A DNA stretch of 64,000 nt from Streptococcus oralis (GTDB lineage Bacteria; Bacillota; Bacilli; Lactobacillales; Streptococcaceae). Location of the stretch: assembly GCF_023611505.1 (NCBI RefSeq), contig NZ_CP097843.1, forward strand, positions 1,426,001-1,490,000, read 5' to 3'. The notes below the pieces were generated by a model. That model was not told the DNA's origin. It saw only the letters and a program-made list of their open reading frames with translations, and searched no databases. Within the stretch, counting starts at the first letter, position 1; each line of letters starts with the position of its first letter. A program made the position numbers and the translations under genes. This document shows, piece after piece, positions 39,428-48,870 of this stretch.

Positions 39428-40750
39428 TTCCATCTCAAAAACGTCACTCTCTTGTTTGTTTGGTAGAACCAGTGAAAGCAAGATTCCGATAATAGCTGGC
39501 ACTAGCCATGGTAGAGAGGCAGCTGCAAACGGAAGAGCATTGACGAGATTTGCTAGAAACTCAATCTTAAAAGAACTTCCAAGGACGCTTGCAAGAGCAA
39601 TCGCTGTAACAAGCCCAATAGTTAACTGCATACCTGGTTTTGATAGGGCGACAAACTTATTAACAATCACAATCATCACAATGGCGATGGTGATTGGGTA
39701 CAAGATTACCAGTACTGGAACTGAATACTTAATGATTGCATCAAGACCAAGATTTGCAATAGCAAATCCAATCAAGGTAAAGGCAGTTGCATAGACCTTG
39801 TAGCTGATTTGTGGGAAACGTCCATTAAAGAACTCAGCTGTAGACACAATCAAGCCAACTGTCGTTGTGAAGCAGGTTACAGTTACCATAACAGCAAGGA
39901 AGAGTTGAGCCGTTGAACCAAAGATTTCCTGAGTTGCTTGTGACAAGATATAAACACCTGGAGTTCCACCCTTCATGACTTCTGCCGGAACTGGGAAATG
40001 ATTTCCAAGGAATCCTAGACCAATATAGAGAGCGCTAAAGGCAAGAGCTACAACGATACCAACCACCCAAATAGTTGAAATGTATTCTTTCTTACTGGAG
40101 AAGCCAAGTTGTTTCAAGGTTTGAACAGCAATCACACTAAAAGCGACTGAGGCTAGGGCATCCAAGGTGTTATAACCTTCTAGGAAACCTGTACCAAAGG
40201 CAGAAGATTGATAGGCTGCTGAAGCCGCTTGAGGGCTGGTTTCACCATATTTGAAGGCACCTAGTACAACCAAGATAACGATCAACAAAGCAAAGACTGG
40301 CGTTAAGATACGTCCAATGCGGTCCAAAATCTTTGAAGGATTGAGCGAGATCAGATAGGCCGCTGCAAAATATAGCACGGTAAAGATAATCAATCCAAGC
40401 CCTTTATTTGCTTCAGACAAGAGGGGGCTGATGCCGACCTCATAAGCTGTTGTTGCTGTACGTGGGATAGCAAAGAATGGGCCAATCGATAGATAGAGGA
40501 CTGCAAGATAAAGCGTCGCAAACCAAGGTGAGATTTTCTTAGAAATCTCGTGAATGTAACCTTTAGGGTTTAGCGTTCCGATGATGAGCGTTAGGACAGC
40601 AATCCCGACACCCGAAAATACAAAACCTGCGATGGCAGGAAGAAACTGTTCTCCAGATAGGGCACCTAGAGAAGGTGGAAAAATCAAGTTCCCCGCACCA
40701 AAAAATATTCCAAACAGGAGCAAGCCTGTTAGGGCACCTTTTTTAGCCAT
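39425..40750 (-). CDS. brnQ: Branched-chain amino acid transporter BrnQ
   Basis: A 441-residue, 12-helix sodium-coupled importer for Leu, Ile and Val. The start at 40750 (MAKKGALTGLLLFGIFFGAG) has GAAGGAG upstream; the frame is open 81 bp further but without a better site. Family features include the N-terminal GIFFGAGNLIFPP motif, PFFAIPRTA and a YNTLDALASVAF segment. The -10 (TGG-TATACT) lies about 40 bp upstream, and AT-rich TTTTGAAAA-like dyads further upstream could be CodY-type sites, not strictly matching consensus. Confidence 0.93.
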   Translation of the reverse strand: MAKKGALTGLLLFGIFFGAGNLIFPPSLGALSGEQFLPAIAGFVFSGVGIAVLTLIIGTLNPKGYIHEISKKISPWFATLYLAVLYLSIGPFFAIPRTATTAYEVGISPLLSEANKGLGLIIFTVLYFAAAYLISLNPSKILDRIGRILTPVFALLIVILVVLGAFKYGETSPQAASAAYQSSAFGTGFLEGYNTLDALASVAFSVIAVQTLKQLGFSSKKEYISTIWVVGIVVALAFSALYIGLGFLGNHFPVPAEVMKGGTPGVYILSQATQEIFGSTAQLFLAVMVTVTCFTTTVGLIVSTAEFFNGRFPQISYKVYATAFTLIGFAIANLGLDAIIKYSVPVLVILYPITIAIVMIVIVNKFVALSKPGMQLTIGLVTAIALASVLGSSFKIEFLANLVNALPFAAASLPWLVPAIIGILLSLVLPNKQESDVFEME

Positions 40751-40920
40751 AAAAATCTCCTTCATATTTCTAAAATACTGACCTAGTATACCATGATTAA
40801 GACTTTGAAAAAAGCATCCAAAATTAATCATTGAATGTTTTCAATATTTTCAAAAATAAGAATTGTCTAAAAACAAATTTCTCCTACCTAGTCCACACCA
40901 AGTAAGAGAAATGCAAAATT

Positions 40921-41103
40921 TTAAAGATTTTCAAAGACCATCATGCCACCTTGGACATTGATAACCTTGCATCCATTCTCCTCTAAGAACTGGCAAGCAC
41001 GAGCTGATCTCATCCCTGATTTACAAATGACATAATACAACTGCTCATTGTCCAACTCTTCCACTTCTCTCACATCTACTAGAGAAAGTTGGTCGTTTTG
41101 GTA
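40921..41103 (-). pseudogene. Rhodanese-domain remnant
   Basis: The minus strand reads FYQNDQLSLVDVREVEELDN, then EQLYYVICKSGMRSARACQF and ends INVQGGMMVFENL. This has the start and end of a rhodanese domain, including the active-site loop CKSGMRS. The in-frame region upstream is closed by TAG, there is no start codon and the middle part of the domain between the DVRE motif and the catalytic Cys is missing. It is a decayed sulfurtransferase-like gene. Confidence 0.75.
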
Positions 41104-41162
41104 AAACTAGTAAAATGCGACAAAGGAAATTTCTTCCGTTCTTTTTCTCCTTTTTGATGCCA

Positions 41163-41654
41163 TTAAGACAAGATTAAAACCCCATAGGTAAATCCAATCG
41201 ACTCTAAAAATCGGAACAAGTCTTTGCTTTTGATAAAGATGGTCTTTTCATTAGTATTGGGATGGAAAGTCATGATATCCTCCGATACAATGTCCTTATC
41301 AAAATAAACTAGAATATCTTTTTCTTCATTATTTAACAAACCAAAAGGTGATACCGTTCCTGCTGGTAGGGTCATTTTCTCAACCAAGGAGTCCAATGAG
41401 GCCATTCGAATCCGATCGGCTCCCACTTGAACTTTAAAGTCATCCATATCCAATCGTTTCTTGTCGTCCATGATGAGCAGATAGTACTGGGTTTTCTTTC
41501 TATTGGTCAAAAACATGGACTTAGTCCGGACTCCTTCCATTCCTTCAATATAGCTATCCGCCTGCTCTGTCGTAAATACAGGTGGGTGCTCCACCACATC
41601 AAAGGTAATTCCCAACTCTTGCAACTTATTAGCTACTTGTTGATAAGCATCCAT
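41163..41654 (-). CDS. YbaK/ProX-type aminoacyl-tRNA deacylase
   Basis: A 163-residue protein of the YbaK/PrdX superfamily, which hydrolyses mischarged tRNAs in trans. The N-terminus has FDVVEHPPVFTTEQADSYIE and the core has the conserved KSMFLTNRKKTQYYLLIMDD and GTVSPFGLLNNEE motifs; the latter is typical of the ProX (Ala-tRNAPro) branch. It is co-directional with and 12 bp downstream of the UDG-like gene. Confidence 0.82.
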   Translation of the reverse strand: MDAYQQVANKLQELGITFDVVEHPPVFTTEQADSYIEGMEGVRTKSMFLTNRKKTQYYLLIMDDKKRLDMDDFKVQVGADRIRMASLDSLVEKMTLPAGTVSPFGLLNNEEKDILVYFDKDIVSEDIMTFHPNTNEKTIFIKSKDLFRFLESIGFTYGVLILS

Positions 41655-41666
41655 AGTTTTTCTCCT

Positions 41667-42251
41667 TTATTGATGAATAATCTTTTGTACCAATGCTTTC
41701 AAATCTGGCACCACTTCTGACTCAAACCAAGGATTCTTAGCCATCCAGATTTGATTACGAGGAGAAGGGTGAACTAGGGGAAAATACTCAGGCAAATAGT
41801 CTTTGTAATGTTTTACCCGCTCTGTTACCTTGCCACTAACCTTCTCATGAAGATAATATGCCTGAGCATATTGTCCAATCAAAAGGGTCAATTCAATATT
41901 TGGACATTCCTTGAGGAGTTGCGGATGCCATTTTTCGGCAAAACCTTTACGAGGTGGAAGGTCGCCTGATTTTCCATGTCCTGGGAAATAAAAGTCCATG
42001 GGAATAACTGCAAACAACCCCGAATTGTAAAAGGTGTCTTCATCAACACCTAGCCACTCACGCAGACGATCACCACTCTTATCCTTCCAATAAATTCCAG
42101 CTTCTTGCGTTTTAAAGCCCGGAGCTTGACCGACAATATTGATACGAGCAGTTGTTGGCGCTGCAAAGAGAGGTGCAATTCTGCGTTCTGTATAGCTGGT
42201 ATTTTGCGGATCCGCCATAATGGCTTGCTTGATTCTTTCAATTTGAGACAT
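41667..42251 (-). CDS. Uracil-DNA glycosylase superfamily protein
   Basis: A 194-residue protein starting MSQIERIKQ (GGAGGG upstream). It has the superfamily motif GQAPGFKTQEAGIYWKDKSG (about residues 40-60), LTLLIGQYAQAYYL in the core and the C-terminal HPSPRN motif (about 165-170). These are glycosylase landmarks seen in the GQAPG-type families, so base-excision repair is likely. The exact substrate is not determined by these motifs. Confidence 0.82.
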   Translation of the reverse strand: MSQIERIKQAIMADPQNTSYTERRIAPLFAAPTTARINIVGQAPGFKTQEAGIYWKDKSGDRLREWLGVDEDTFYNSGLFAVIPMDFYFPGHGKSGDLPPRKGFAEKWHPQLLKECPNIELTLLIGQYAQAYYLHEKVSGKVTERVKHYKDYLPEYFPLVHPSPRNQIWMAKNPWFESEVVPDLKALVQKIIHQ

Positions 42252-42304
42252 CTGTTTTCCCTCCAAAAAGAAGTCCAAGCATACAATCTCAGACTTCTAA
42301 CATT

Positions 42305-43705
42305 TTATTTGATCAGTTCATAAATAGCTTCAGCATAGATTGCTGCTGCTCGGAAGAGATCGTCCAAGGCGATAAATTCATTGGCTTGGTGCATGGTATC
42401 GATTGAGTCCGGGAACATGGCACCATAGGCAACCCCACGTTCCAGCAAACGACCAAAGGTACCACCACCGATGACTTGTTCGTGACCTTTAAGACCAGTT
42501 TGTTTTTCATAGACATTCAACAAGGTTTGCACAAGCGGATCTTCCATTGGCACATAGTGAGGGGTGTGACCGTGTTCAGAAAGACTAACAGAAGCAACTG
42601 GCAAGTTTTCAAGGATTGACTTGATATGCTCTGGGCTTGTTCCTTTTGGATAACGGAAGTTAAGGGCAATGGTATTGTCAGCACTTGTTTCATCAAAGCG
42701 GAAGACACCCGCATTCATAGAAAGGGCACCCATCTTTTCATCTACATGAGCAACCTTGAGATTTGTACCCTCATGGTCGTTCAAGAGAATCTTACCAGCA
42801 ATGTCAAGGTAGTCTTTTGCAGGTCCTTCAAAGGCAAACTGGCTGAGGAAGAGGGCAAGATATGTCGCACCATTGACACCTGAAGCAGGCATAGCACCGT
42901 GGGCTGATTTACCAATAATAGCCACCTTGTATTTGCCAGCTTCTTCTTGGATTTCTCCTCTGAGTTTGTGTTCAGTGACGAAGGCATCTAGTTTTCCTTG
43001 CAAGTCAGCCAAGTCACCTGAAACAACTGCTGTCGCTGATTCAGGTACCATGTTTTCACGTAAACCACCTGTAAAACTGTGAAGACGGGCAGCACCAGTA
43101 TTTTCACCCGCAAAGTGAAGATATTCTGTGATATTTCCTTTTTCACCGTTGATGATAGGGAATTCAGCATCTGGAGAGAAACCAAAGTCTGGTTTCGCAA
43201 GCCCTACATGTTCAAAGTAGTAGTCCATGTCTGCCCAGCCAGATTCTTCGTCTGTTCCGACGATGAAACGAACTTTTTTAGAAGTTGGAAGGCCCAGTTC
43301 TTTGATGATTTTCAAACCATAATAGCAAGCTGTTGTAGGGCCCTTGTCGTCAGATGCTCCACGCGCATAGAGGCGACCGTCTTTGATAGTTGGTGTATAA
43401 GGGTCTGTATCCCAACCGCTACCAGCTGGTACCACGTCCATATGGGCAAAGATTCCGAGAACTTCTTCCCCTTCACCAAACTCAAAATGTCCGGCATAGT
43501 TATCAACATTTTGAGTTGGATAGCCATCACGATCTGCGATTTCAAGGAATTTTTCCAAGGCTTTTACTGGACCAGGTCCAAATGGATGCTGCTCATCTGC
43601 CTTGCTGTCATCACGTTCGGAGTTGATTTCTAAAAGGCTAAACAAGTCAGCCAAGAGGTCTTCTTTGCGTTTTTCTACTTCTGCTGTAAAATCAATTGCT
43701 GTCAT
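42305..43705 (-). CDS. pepV: Dipeptidase PepV (M20 family)
   Basis: A 466-residue dizinc dipeptidase acting on a broad range of dipeptides in the cytosol. Metal and catalytic residues lie in FAHMDVVPAG (His about 88), GASDDKGPT (Asp about 120), GTDEESGWAD (catalytic Glu pair about 154) and the C-terminal TMHQANEF (His). Length and motif spacing match lactic-acid-bacterial PepV. Confidence 0.93.
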   Translation of the reverse strand: MTAIDFTAEVEKRKEDLLADLFSLLEINSERDDSKADEQHPFGPGPVKALEKFLEIADRDGYPTQNVDNYAGHFEFGEGEEVLGIFAHMDVVPAGSGWDTDPYTPTIKDGRLYARGASDDKGPTTACYYGLKIIKELGLPTSKKVRFIVGTDEESGWADMDYYFEHVGLAKPDFGFSPDAEFPIINGEKGNITEYLHFAGENTGAARLHSFTGGLRENMVPESATAVVSGDLADLQGKLDAFVTEHKLRGEIQEEAGKYKVAIIGKSAHGAMPASGVNGATYLALFLSQFAFEGPAKDYLDIAGKILLNDHEGTNLKVAHVDEKMGALSMNAGVFRFDETSADNTIALNFRYPKGTSPEHIKSILENLPVASVSLSEHGHTPHYVPMEDPLVQTLLNVYEKQTGLKGHEQVIGGGTFGRLLERGVAYGAMFPDSIDTMHQANEFIALDDLFRAAAIYAEAIYELIK

Positions 43706-43717
43706 TTTTTCTTCTTT

Positions 43718-44323
43718 CTATCTTTTCTCAATGATTTCATCTACTGGCAAGCGGTAGCTTGGTTCCAATTTTTCGTCAGTGTAACCTACCGTAATCAAGA
43801 GTTCTGGGCGGAAACGGTCTTCGATGTTCAAAACCTCATTGGCTTTTGATTTATCAAAACCAAGGATAATGTTTGAACCAATTCCCTGGTCAGTCAAAGC
43901 AAGAACCAAGTTCATAGCTACTAGTCCTGCATTAAGAGCCAAGTAGTCGCTGACTTGTTGTTCATTGTAACGCGCAAACTCGGCAGGCAAATTTTTCATA
44001 AAGTATTGAAGTTGCTCTTCTGAGAAATTCTTTGCACCACCGACGCGGGCAATCTTGCGGGCACGTTTGGCAAGGTCTGTATCAGTAAACAAGGCAATGG
44101 TTACAGGTGCTGATGATACCTGCTCAAAGTTCGAACCATAAGCCAACTTTGCCAATTCAGCATTTTTCTCACGAACCACCACGAATTTCCATGGCTGGCT
44201 ATTGTGGGCACTTGGAGCCAAGGTTGCGATTTCGATAGCCGTACGCACATCTTTGGGATCCACTGGTTTATCAGTAAAATGCTTAGTCGCATGACGTTTT
44301 TTATTTAATTCAAGAAATTTCAT
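43718..44323 (-). CDS. Nitroreductase family FMN oxidoreductase
   Basis: A 201-residue flavoprotein of the NfsB/nitroreductase family. FMN-contact motifs are visible: KKRHATKHFTDKPV at the N-terminus, ATLAPSAHNSQPWKFVVV (about 33-50) and the late NIILGFD segment. The substrate is unknown; family members reduce quinones or nitro compounds. It starts 12 bp from pepV with its own extended -10 (TGG-TAAAAT) upstream. Confidence 0.9.
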   Translation of the reverse strand: MKFLELNKKRHATKHFTDKPVDPKDVRTAIEIATLAPSAHNSQPWKFVVVREKNAELAKLAYGSNFEQVSSAPVTIALFTDTDLAKRARKIARVGGAKNFSEEQLQYFMKNLPAEFARYNEQQVSDYLALNAGLVAMNLVLALTDQGIGSNIILGFDKSKANEVLNIEDRFRPELLITVGYTDEKLEPSYRLPVDEIIEKR

Positions 44324-44472
44324 AATCGATTTCCTTTTCTAATTCTACTGCTTCCATTTTACCATATTTTGAAAGAGCTTGCAGAGATTTTTCATAGAGT
44401 TAGTACTTCTTTCAAACTCTCTACTATTCACTTGTAGCTCTTTAAGTAGGTATCGTTTTGGATTTAAACAAA

Positions 44473-44500
44473 TCAAAAAGCAGGTGATAACTCACCTACT
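44473..44500 (-). terminator. Rho-independent terminator after the lipoprotein gene
   Basis: On the minus strand AGTAGGTGA-GTTA-TCACCTGCT forms an 8-9 bp stem followed by TTTTGATTTG, 9 bp after the lipoprotein stop. Confidence 0.8.
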
Positions 44501-44508
44501 TTCTCATA

Positions 44509-45033
44509 TTATTGACCAGATGTGTATGGAGCAACTGCTTTATAAGCCGCTTCCAGCGCTTTCTTCATTGTATCACGTCCAGTTTTCAATTGTTGAACAA
44601 ATAGAGTACGAGTTTGTTCTGGCACTACTGTATCATCAGAACCAATACTTGAAAGGCTTTCGTTAAATGACTCTCTTACAGTCTCCATAGACTTAAGCGC
44701 TGGTTCAACTTGGGCGTTATATGCTTCTTTTCCACTCTCTGGAATTTTTTCCCCAATTTCAACTGCATGCTTTTTATAATTGTCGACTAGTTTACCAAAG
44801 ACTTTCTTCACATCTCCAACAGTTTTAGCATTGTCAATTTCTTCATCGGTGATCAAAACAACCTCATTATTTTCTGCCTTTGAACTAGACGTTGTTGATG
44901 AAGTCTCTGAAGAAGAAGTTTGTTCTACAGAGCTTGAAGCCTTAGTCGAAGAATCAGACGTTGTTTTCCCTGAACATGCTGCTAAAACAACAACAGATAA
45001 AAGAGCCATACTGGCTGTAATAATTTTCTTCAT
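44509..45033 (-). CDS. Putative lipoprotein of unknown function
   Basis: A 174-residue lipoprotein starting MKKIITASMALLSVVVLAAC with lipobox LAAC (Cys 20). A Ser/Thr-rich linker (about 21-55) and a helical domain follow (KTVGDVKKVFGKLVDNYKKH). AAAGGAG fixes the start at 45033. No family was recognised. It has its own promoter and terminator, so it is a single-gene unit. Confidence 0.78.
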   Translation of the reverse strand: MKKIITASMALLSVVVLAACSGKTTSDSSTKASSSVEQTSSSETSSTTSSSKAENNEVVLITDEEIDNAKTVGDVKKVFGKLVDNYKKHAVEIGEKIPESGKEAYNAQVEPALKSMETVRESFNESLSSIGSDDTVVPEQTRTLFVQQLKTGRDTMKKALEAAYKAVAPYTSGQ

Positions 45034-45064
45034 AATGTTCTCCTTTATATTAAGAATTAAGTTC

Positions 45065-45093
45065 ATTGTATAACAAAATAATTTCAATGTCAA
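45065..45093 (-). promoter_or_regulatory. Promoter of the lipoprotein gene
   Basis: On the minus strand a perfect -35 TTGACA (45088-45093), 17 bp and -10 TACAAT (45065-45070). Confidence 0.85.
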
Positions 45094-45187
45094 ACTTTAG
45101 CTGAGCTATCTCTTTTTCCTTATCATCGTCTAACTCTTTTCTAAGCGATTCGACTACAAACCTCACTTCAAATTAAGGGCGTCCATT

Positions 45188-46033
45188 TTATTTCTCACTT
45201 TGCAAGAAGTCAAAATAATTCTTTACCTCCTCTACATACCCATGCTTTTCGATTAAACTAGCCAAAAGTTCCAAATTGTGCCCCTGATAGTTATCTTCAC
45301 AACGTAGTTCTTCATACATTTCGATAAAGGGAAGGCCCTGAGACTTGGCCAATTCTAACTCCGCTTCATAATCATAAGAAACTTTTCGGAATAGAATGTT
45401 TACCAATTCCCCATCTTCTACTTCTATCACGGCATACTGGGCACGGTGATTTTTTAACGCCTCCCAATCAAAATAGGGCATGCCAATCGTACCTGGATTG
45501 ATGATTTGTTGACCTTTACTGCCGTAACGAAGCAACTGCTTGTGGACATGACCATAGACTGCCAGGTCCGTTTCCTCATCTAGGAGTTGGTCAAATTTCT
45601 CTGTATCATTCCCAACAGACAGGTCCCCACCATAGTTTTTTTCAGGTAAATTATGAGAAAGAGAAAAGCGCAGTCCATCAACTTCTTTCTTTTCTAGCAT
45701 AGGTAAGTTTCGTAGCCAGACAATCATTTCAGGATCCATTCGCTCCATCAAAAACTGGGTCAATCGCATGAGCTGGACTTCCTGTGGGTCTTCTAAGCCA
45801 TATTGCCCATCTAAAGCCTCAAGGACACAATCATCCCAATTGCCTCGAACACTTGCTGTGATAGGAAGGTCCTTTAGCAGGGCGACCAAGTCATTTGCAC
45901 CTGGACCAGGAAGAAAAATATCTCCCATAAGCCAATATTCACTGGCTCCTTGAGTTTTAGCATCCGCAATCACCGCTTCTAGCGCTGTCACATTGCCATG
46001 AATATCTGATAAAATTGCGATTTTATGGTTCAT
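45188..46033 (-). CDS. Metallophosphoesterase, intact copy next to the AAA/HNH cassette
   Basis: A 281-residue calcineurin-like phosphoesterase. Metal-binding motifs: DIHGN (about 9-13), GDIFLPGP (about 38), GNWDD (about 63), SHNLPE and GHVHKQ (about 161). The substrate is unknown; relatives act on nucleotides or phosphoproteins. Its first 72 bp are repeated exactly at 48895-48966, on the far side of the ATPase/HNH cassette. The cassette now supplies its ribosome binding site (AGAAGG, 7 bp upstream) and possibly its promoter. A paralogue is encoded at 63128-63970. Confidence 0.88.
   Translation of the reverse strand: MNHKIAILSDIHGNVTALEAVIADAKTQGASEYWLMGDIFLPGPGANDLVALLKDLPITASVRGNWDDCVLEALDGQYGLEDPQEVQLMRLTQFLMERMDPEMIVWLRNLPMLEKKEVDGLRFSLSHNLPEKNYGGDLSVGNDTEKFDQLLDEETDLAVYGHVHKQLLRYGSKGQQIINPGTIGMPYFDWEALKNHRAQYAVIEVEDGELVNILFRKVSYDYEAELELAKSQGLPFIEMYEELRCEDNYQGHNLELLASLIEKHGYVEEVKNYFDFLQSEK
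45962..46033. repeat. 72-bp direct repeat, copy 1
   Basis: The first 24 codons of the intact metallophosphoesterase gene, identical base for base to 48895-48966 (offset 2,933 bp). Sequences diverge immediately on both sides. Confidence 0.95.
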
Positions 46034-46090
46034 ATTATTACCTTCTAATATTCATTTACATTAGTATTTCAAGCCATTTATTTACAGACA

Positions 46091-47818
46091 TTATGTATTC
46101 CTTGTATTTTCTTCAATCATTTCTCTGATCTTCTGGCGTTGTTCCTCATTCAGATTCAACTTCTGTAGTTGTTTTTCAATACTAAATTCTGAGGTATTGT
46201 ATTTCTTATCATATATCTCTAATAATTTATTACGAAGAATGGGCTCGCTGATCAAATGAATTTCTTTTAATAGTTCTTCTTCATTTTCTTCCTGCTCCTC
46301 TTCTCCATTAAGTCTTTCAATCATAGAATTAATCTTTGCTAAGGCAAAATCACCATAAATATTATCAATCAAATTTTCCTTCATGATTTCTTGTATATTC
46401 TTAGCGAAAGTATTTTGCAAAACTTTTCCTTCTGAATATCCCGTTTCTTGATTTTTTTCAATCATAATCACATTTCCTGGTTTAATATCAGATAACATAT
46501 AGGGAGAGTGGGTTGTGAAGATGAGTTGAATCTTCCTATCCTTTCCCTCGTCTTCTAATATTTCAGAAAGATTATTAATCAGAATTTTAATTAATCTCCT
46601 AGACCATTCTAAATGCATAGCTGTTTCTATTTCGTCAACTAGTAATACAATATTATCAACATTTCCTTCATGAATCTTTAGATACGTAAAAAGTTGTGAA
46701 AAAATTTCAATTAAGTTCCCTTCCCCAGTTGACATATGATAATTAGGAGTTTCTCTTATCAAATTATAATTATTAAAGTTTTCATTTAAATTATAACATA
46801 AATCACGCGTTGATTCTTTTGATTTTGTATACTGAAGTAGTCTGTCATTAAGCTTCTCAAATAAAAATCTATTATTATTGGTATATTTTAACAAAATTGA
46901 AGAAGAATTACTTTCAACTAAAGAACCATTTTCTCGGATTTCTATAAAAATAATAACAATACCAATTATTGACTCAACATACTCTTTTATAATTTTCCTA
47001 GTTTCATTTTTTACTTCATTTTCGTCTAATTCTTTTACTATTTCTAAAAGTAAATTAAATCCAGAGTTCTCATAATCAGAAACATCTTCTTCTAAATATT
47101 TTTTACATTTCGATAATAAAGGTTCAGATAAAAATTTCTTTATGAATTCAACTTCTTCATAAAAAATATTATGTATGGACTTATATATTAAAAATCCTAT
47201 GGCGTTTATCCCTCTTGGAATTGAGTTAGAATAATCTTTTAAACCATAAGGTTCAATCTCTAATGAACAAGACAAAACTGAACTAATAATTTTACGATCG
47301 CTTAACCACAGATATGAGTTTATAAACATCGCCAGTCCATCTTGATTCATTGTTGTATGATATCCAATAGTCCCTCCCCCCTTATTTAGCAAATTAACGT
47401 ATAGGATCTTTTGAGACTCAGAATTATCTTCTAGATTATAATTAAAACTCCTGTTTTGATTGCCATCAGTATCAACAAATAAATTATTGGAAGAAACCTT
47501 AAATCTTACTCGATCTTCCTGCTTTCCAAGTTCAAAAAGGACAAGATATTGATTATCAGGATTTGGTACGAATTTATATGGTGTATAGTCGCTAATTATG
47601 TTTAAAACAGTTGTCTTCCCAGTCCCATTTATCCCAACTATTGGTGAAATATTATAAATAGACTCTCCATAAAAGTTTTCAATATAGTCTAAATTTTTAT
47701 CAATTTTAAGTTCATTCGTTTCAAAGTTAAAATCAACTTTATATTCATCTGAAAAATTAAAAATCTGATTCTTAAAAAGCTCATCATACTGTTTAATCAC
47801 CAAAGCAATTAATTTCAT
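46091..47818 (-). CDS. AAA-family ATPase of a Septu-like defence pair
   Basis: A 575-residue SMC/ABC-like ATPase. Walker A is VGINGTGKTTVLN (61-73), a signature-like region precedes, Walker B is NIVLLVDEIETAMHLEW (about 390) and the switch region is LIFTTHSPYMLSD. The C-terminus is coiled coil. It overlaps the HNH nuclease gene by 4 bp (ATGA). ATPase plus HNH nuclease pairs of this kind (PtuA/PtuB) form the Septu anti-phage system, though there the ATPase gene usually comes first. AT-rich compared with its neighbours, consistent with transfer. Confidence 0.82.
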   Translation of the reverse strand: MKLIALVIKQYDELFKNQIFNFSDEYKVDFNFETNELKIDKNLDYIENFYGESIYNISPIVGINGTGKTTVLNIISDYTPYKFVPNPDNQYLVLFELGKQEDRVRFKVSSNNLFVDTDGNQNRSFNYNLEDNSESQKILYVNLLNKGGGTIGYHTTMNQDGLAMFINSYLWLSDRKIISSVLSCSLEIEPYGLKDYSNSIPRGINAIGFLIYKSIHNIFYEEVEFIKKFLSEPLLSKCKKYLEEDVSDYENSGFNLLLEIVKELDENEVKNETRKIIKEYVESIIGIVIIFIEIRENGSLVESNSSSILLKYTNNNRFLFEKLNDRLLQYTKSKESTRDLCYNLNENFNNYNLIRETPNYHMSTGEGNLIEIFSQLFTYLKIHEGNVDNIVLLVDEIETAMHLEWSRRLIKILINNLSEILEDEGKDRKIQLIFTTHSPYMLSDIKPGNVIMIEKNQETGYSEGKVLQNTFAKNIQEIMKENLIDNIYGDFALAKINSMIERLNGEEEQEENEEELLKEIHLISEPILRNKLLEIYDKKYNTSEFSIEKQLQKLNLNEEQRQKIREMIEENTRNT

Positions 47819-48795
47819 TCTTCTTCTCCTACTACTAGCCCAATTTCTTTGCTAATATCTGTAACCATTTTTGAAAGTGGTCTATTCCCATAATTTTCTT
47901 TGTCTGTGTAGTATCCTGTTATAAAGCGATTCACCTCAGCCTTGTTCAATGCAAGATTTGTTTGATCTAAGATTTTTGATAAACCATCTCTATAACTATC
48001 TGTATAGACTTCTTTTTTCCAAATCAATTCATTGACTACATCAATATGGCCTTGATATAGCTCCTCTATACCCAAAACACGAATTCCATTTTTAAAGTCC
48101 GAATCATGAGAATTAATTTTGATTTCAATCTCATCAGCAGACTTTAGAACGTATGTAAATTTTACATTATCGAATGGAAAACTAGTGTCATAGGGACTAT
48201 ATTTTATATCCTTATTGGATTTTACATGATTACAGCTATAGCAGCTAGGAATTAAATTATAAAATGAAACTGCAAATAACGGATAGCTGTCTTTTGAAAA
48301 AAAGTGGTCTAGTTGAGCAGTGTTTACTACTTTAGTCTGATCGTTAATTTCTTGTTTGCAACCCGGACATTCTTTTTCAGTCCCGTCAATTACCAATAAA
48401 TCTTGATTACAGTTATTACATGTAAACACTTTATAGGTCGAGTTTATATAATTACGATTACAATACGGGCATACCGAAATGTTCTTTAAATCAATTATTT
48501 TCTTTCTTAGTTGGGAATCAATCTTGTCATAGGATTTTTTTAGATACTCTGTTAATTTAGGTTCATTAACAATAAAATTATTCAACAATTTCTTACATTC
48601 CTCTAAAAATAAATAATCCGCAGACATTATCTTTAGAAAAGCATCCTGTTCACTCTCAAGTCCCGGTATATTATTTACAACCCAGTTATTTAACTCATCT
48701 TTAAATTCAGGATAATGTCGAAAATTCATTTTTTTATATAATTCCAAGCAAAACTTCTCAACTTTAGACGTATTTGATTTTTCTATAGGTATCAT
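47815..48795 (-). CDS. HNH nuclease of a Septu-like defence pair (PtuB/TIGR02646-like)
   Basis: A 326-residue protein from the ATG at 48795 (GGAGTG site). A helical N-terminus of about 105 residues precedes a zinc-binding region with CxxC pairs at 109/112, 126/129 and 143/146 and an HNH core: LDHFFSKDSYPLF (D163, H164), YNLIPSC (N180) and CYSCNHVKSNK. The LDHF...NLIPSCxxCN pattern is characteristic of PtuB-type nucleases that act with a partner ATPase. It is first in the operon, with its own extended -10 promoter. Confidence 0.82.
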   Translation of the reverse strand: MIPIEKSNTSKVEKFCLELYKKMNFRHYPEFKDELNNWVVNNIPGLESEQDAFLKIMSADYLFLEECKKLLNNFIVNEPKLTEYLKKSYDKIDSQLRKKIIDLKNISVCPYCNRNYINSTYKVFTCNNCNQDLLVIDGTEKECPGCKQEINDQTKVVNTAQLDHFFSKDSYPLFAVSFYNLIPSCYSCNHVKSNKDIKYSPYDTSFPFDNVKFTYVLKSADEIEIKINSHDSDFKNGIRVLGIEELYQGHIDVVNELIWKKEVYTDSYRDGLSKILDQTNLALNKAEVNRFITGYYTDKENYGNRPLSKMVTDISKEIGLVVGEEE

Positions 48796-48828
48796 AACCG
48801 GCACTCCATTCTGGCTCACTTCTTTTCC

Positions 48829-48860
48829 ATTATAGCACAAAAGGCCGCTTATACGACCTT
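48829..48860 (-). promoter_or_regulatory. Terminator and promoter at the entrance of the AAA/HNH cassette
   Basis: On the minus strand AAGGTCG-TATAAG-CGGCCTT (7 bp, 48841-48860) followed by TTTTGTG would stop transcripts coming from uvrC. It is followed directly by TGC-TATAAT (48829-48834), an extended -10 for the HNH gene. The cassette thus insulates itself. Confidence 0.6.
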
Positions 48861-48870
48861 TCTTTATATA

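Noticed and set aside
40751-40920. CodY boxes upstream of brnQ
   Set aside because: TTTTGAAAA-like dyads lack the full AATTTTCWGAAAATT spacing; noted but not called.
43079-43633. Plus-strand open frame of 184 codons opposite pepV
   Set aside because: It is fully inside the conserved pepV gene in antisense and lacks a ribosome binding site.
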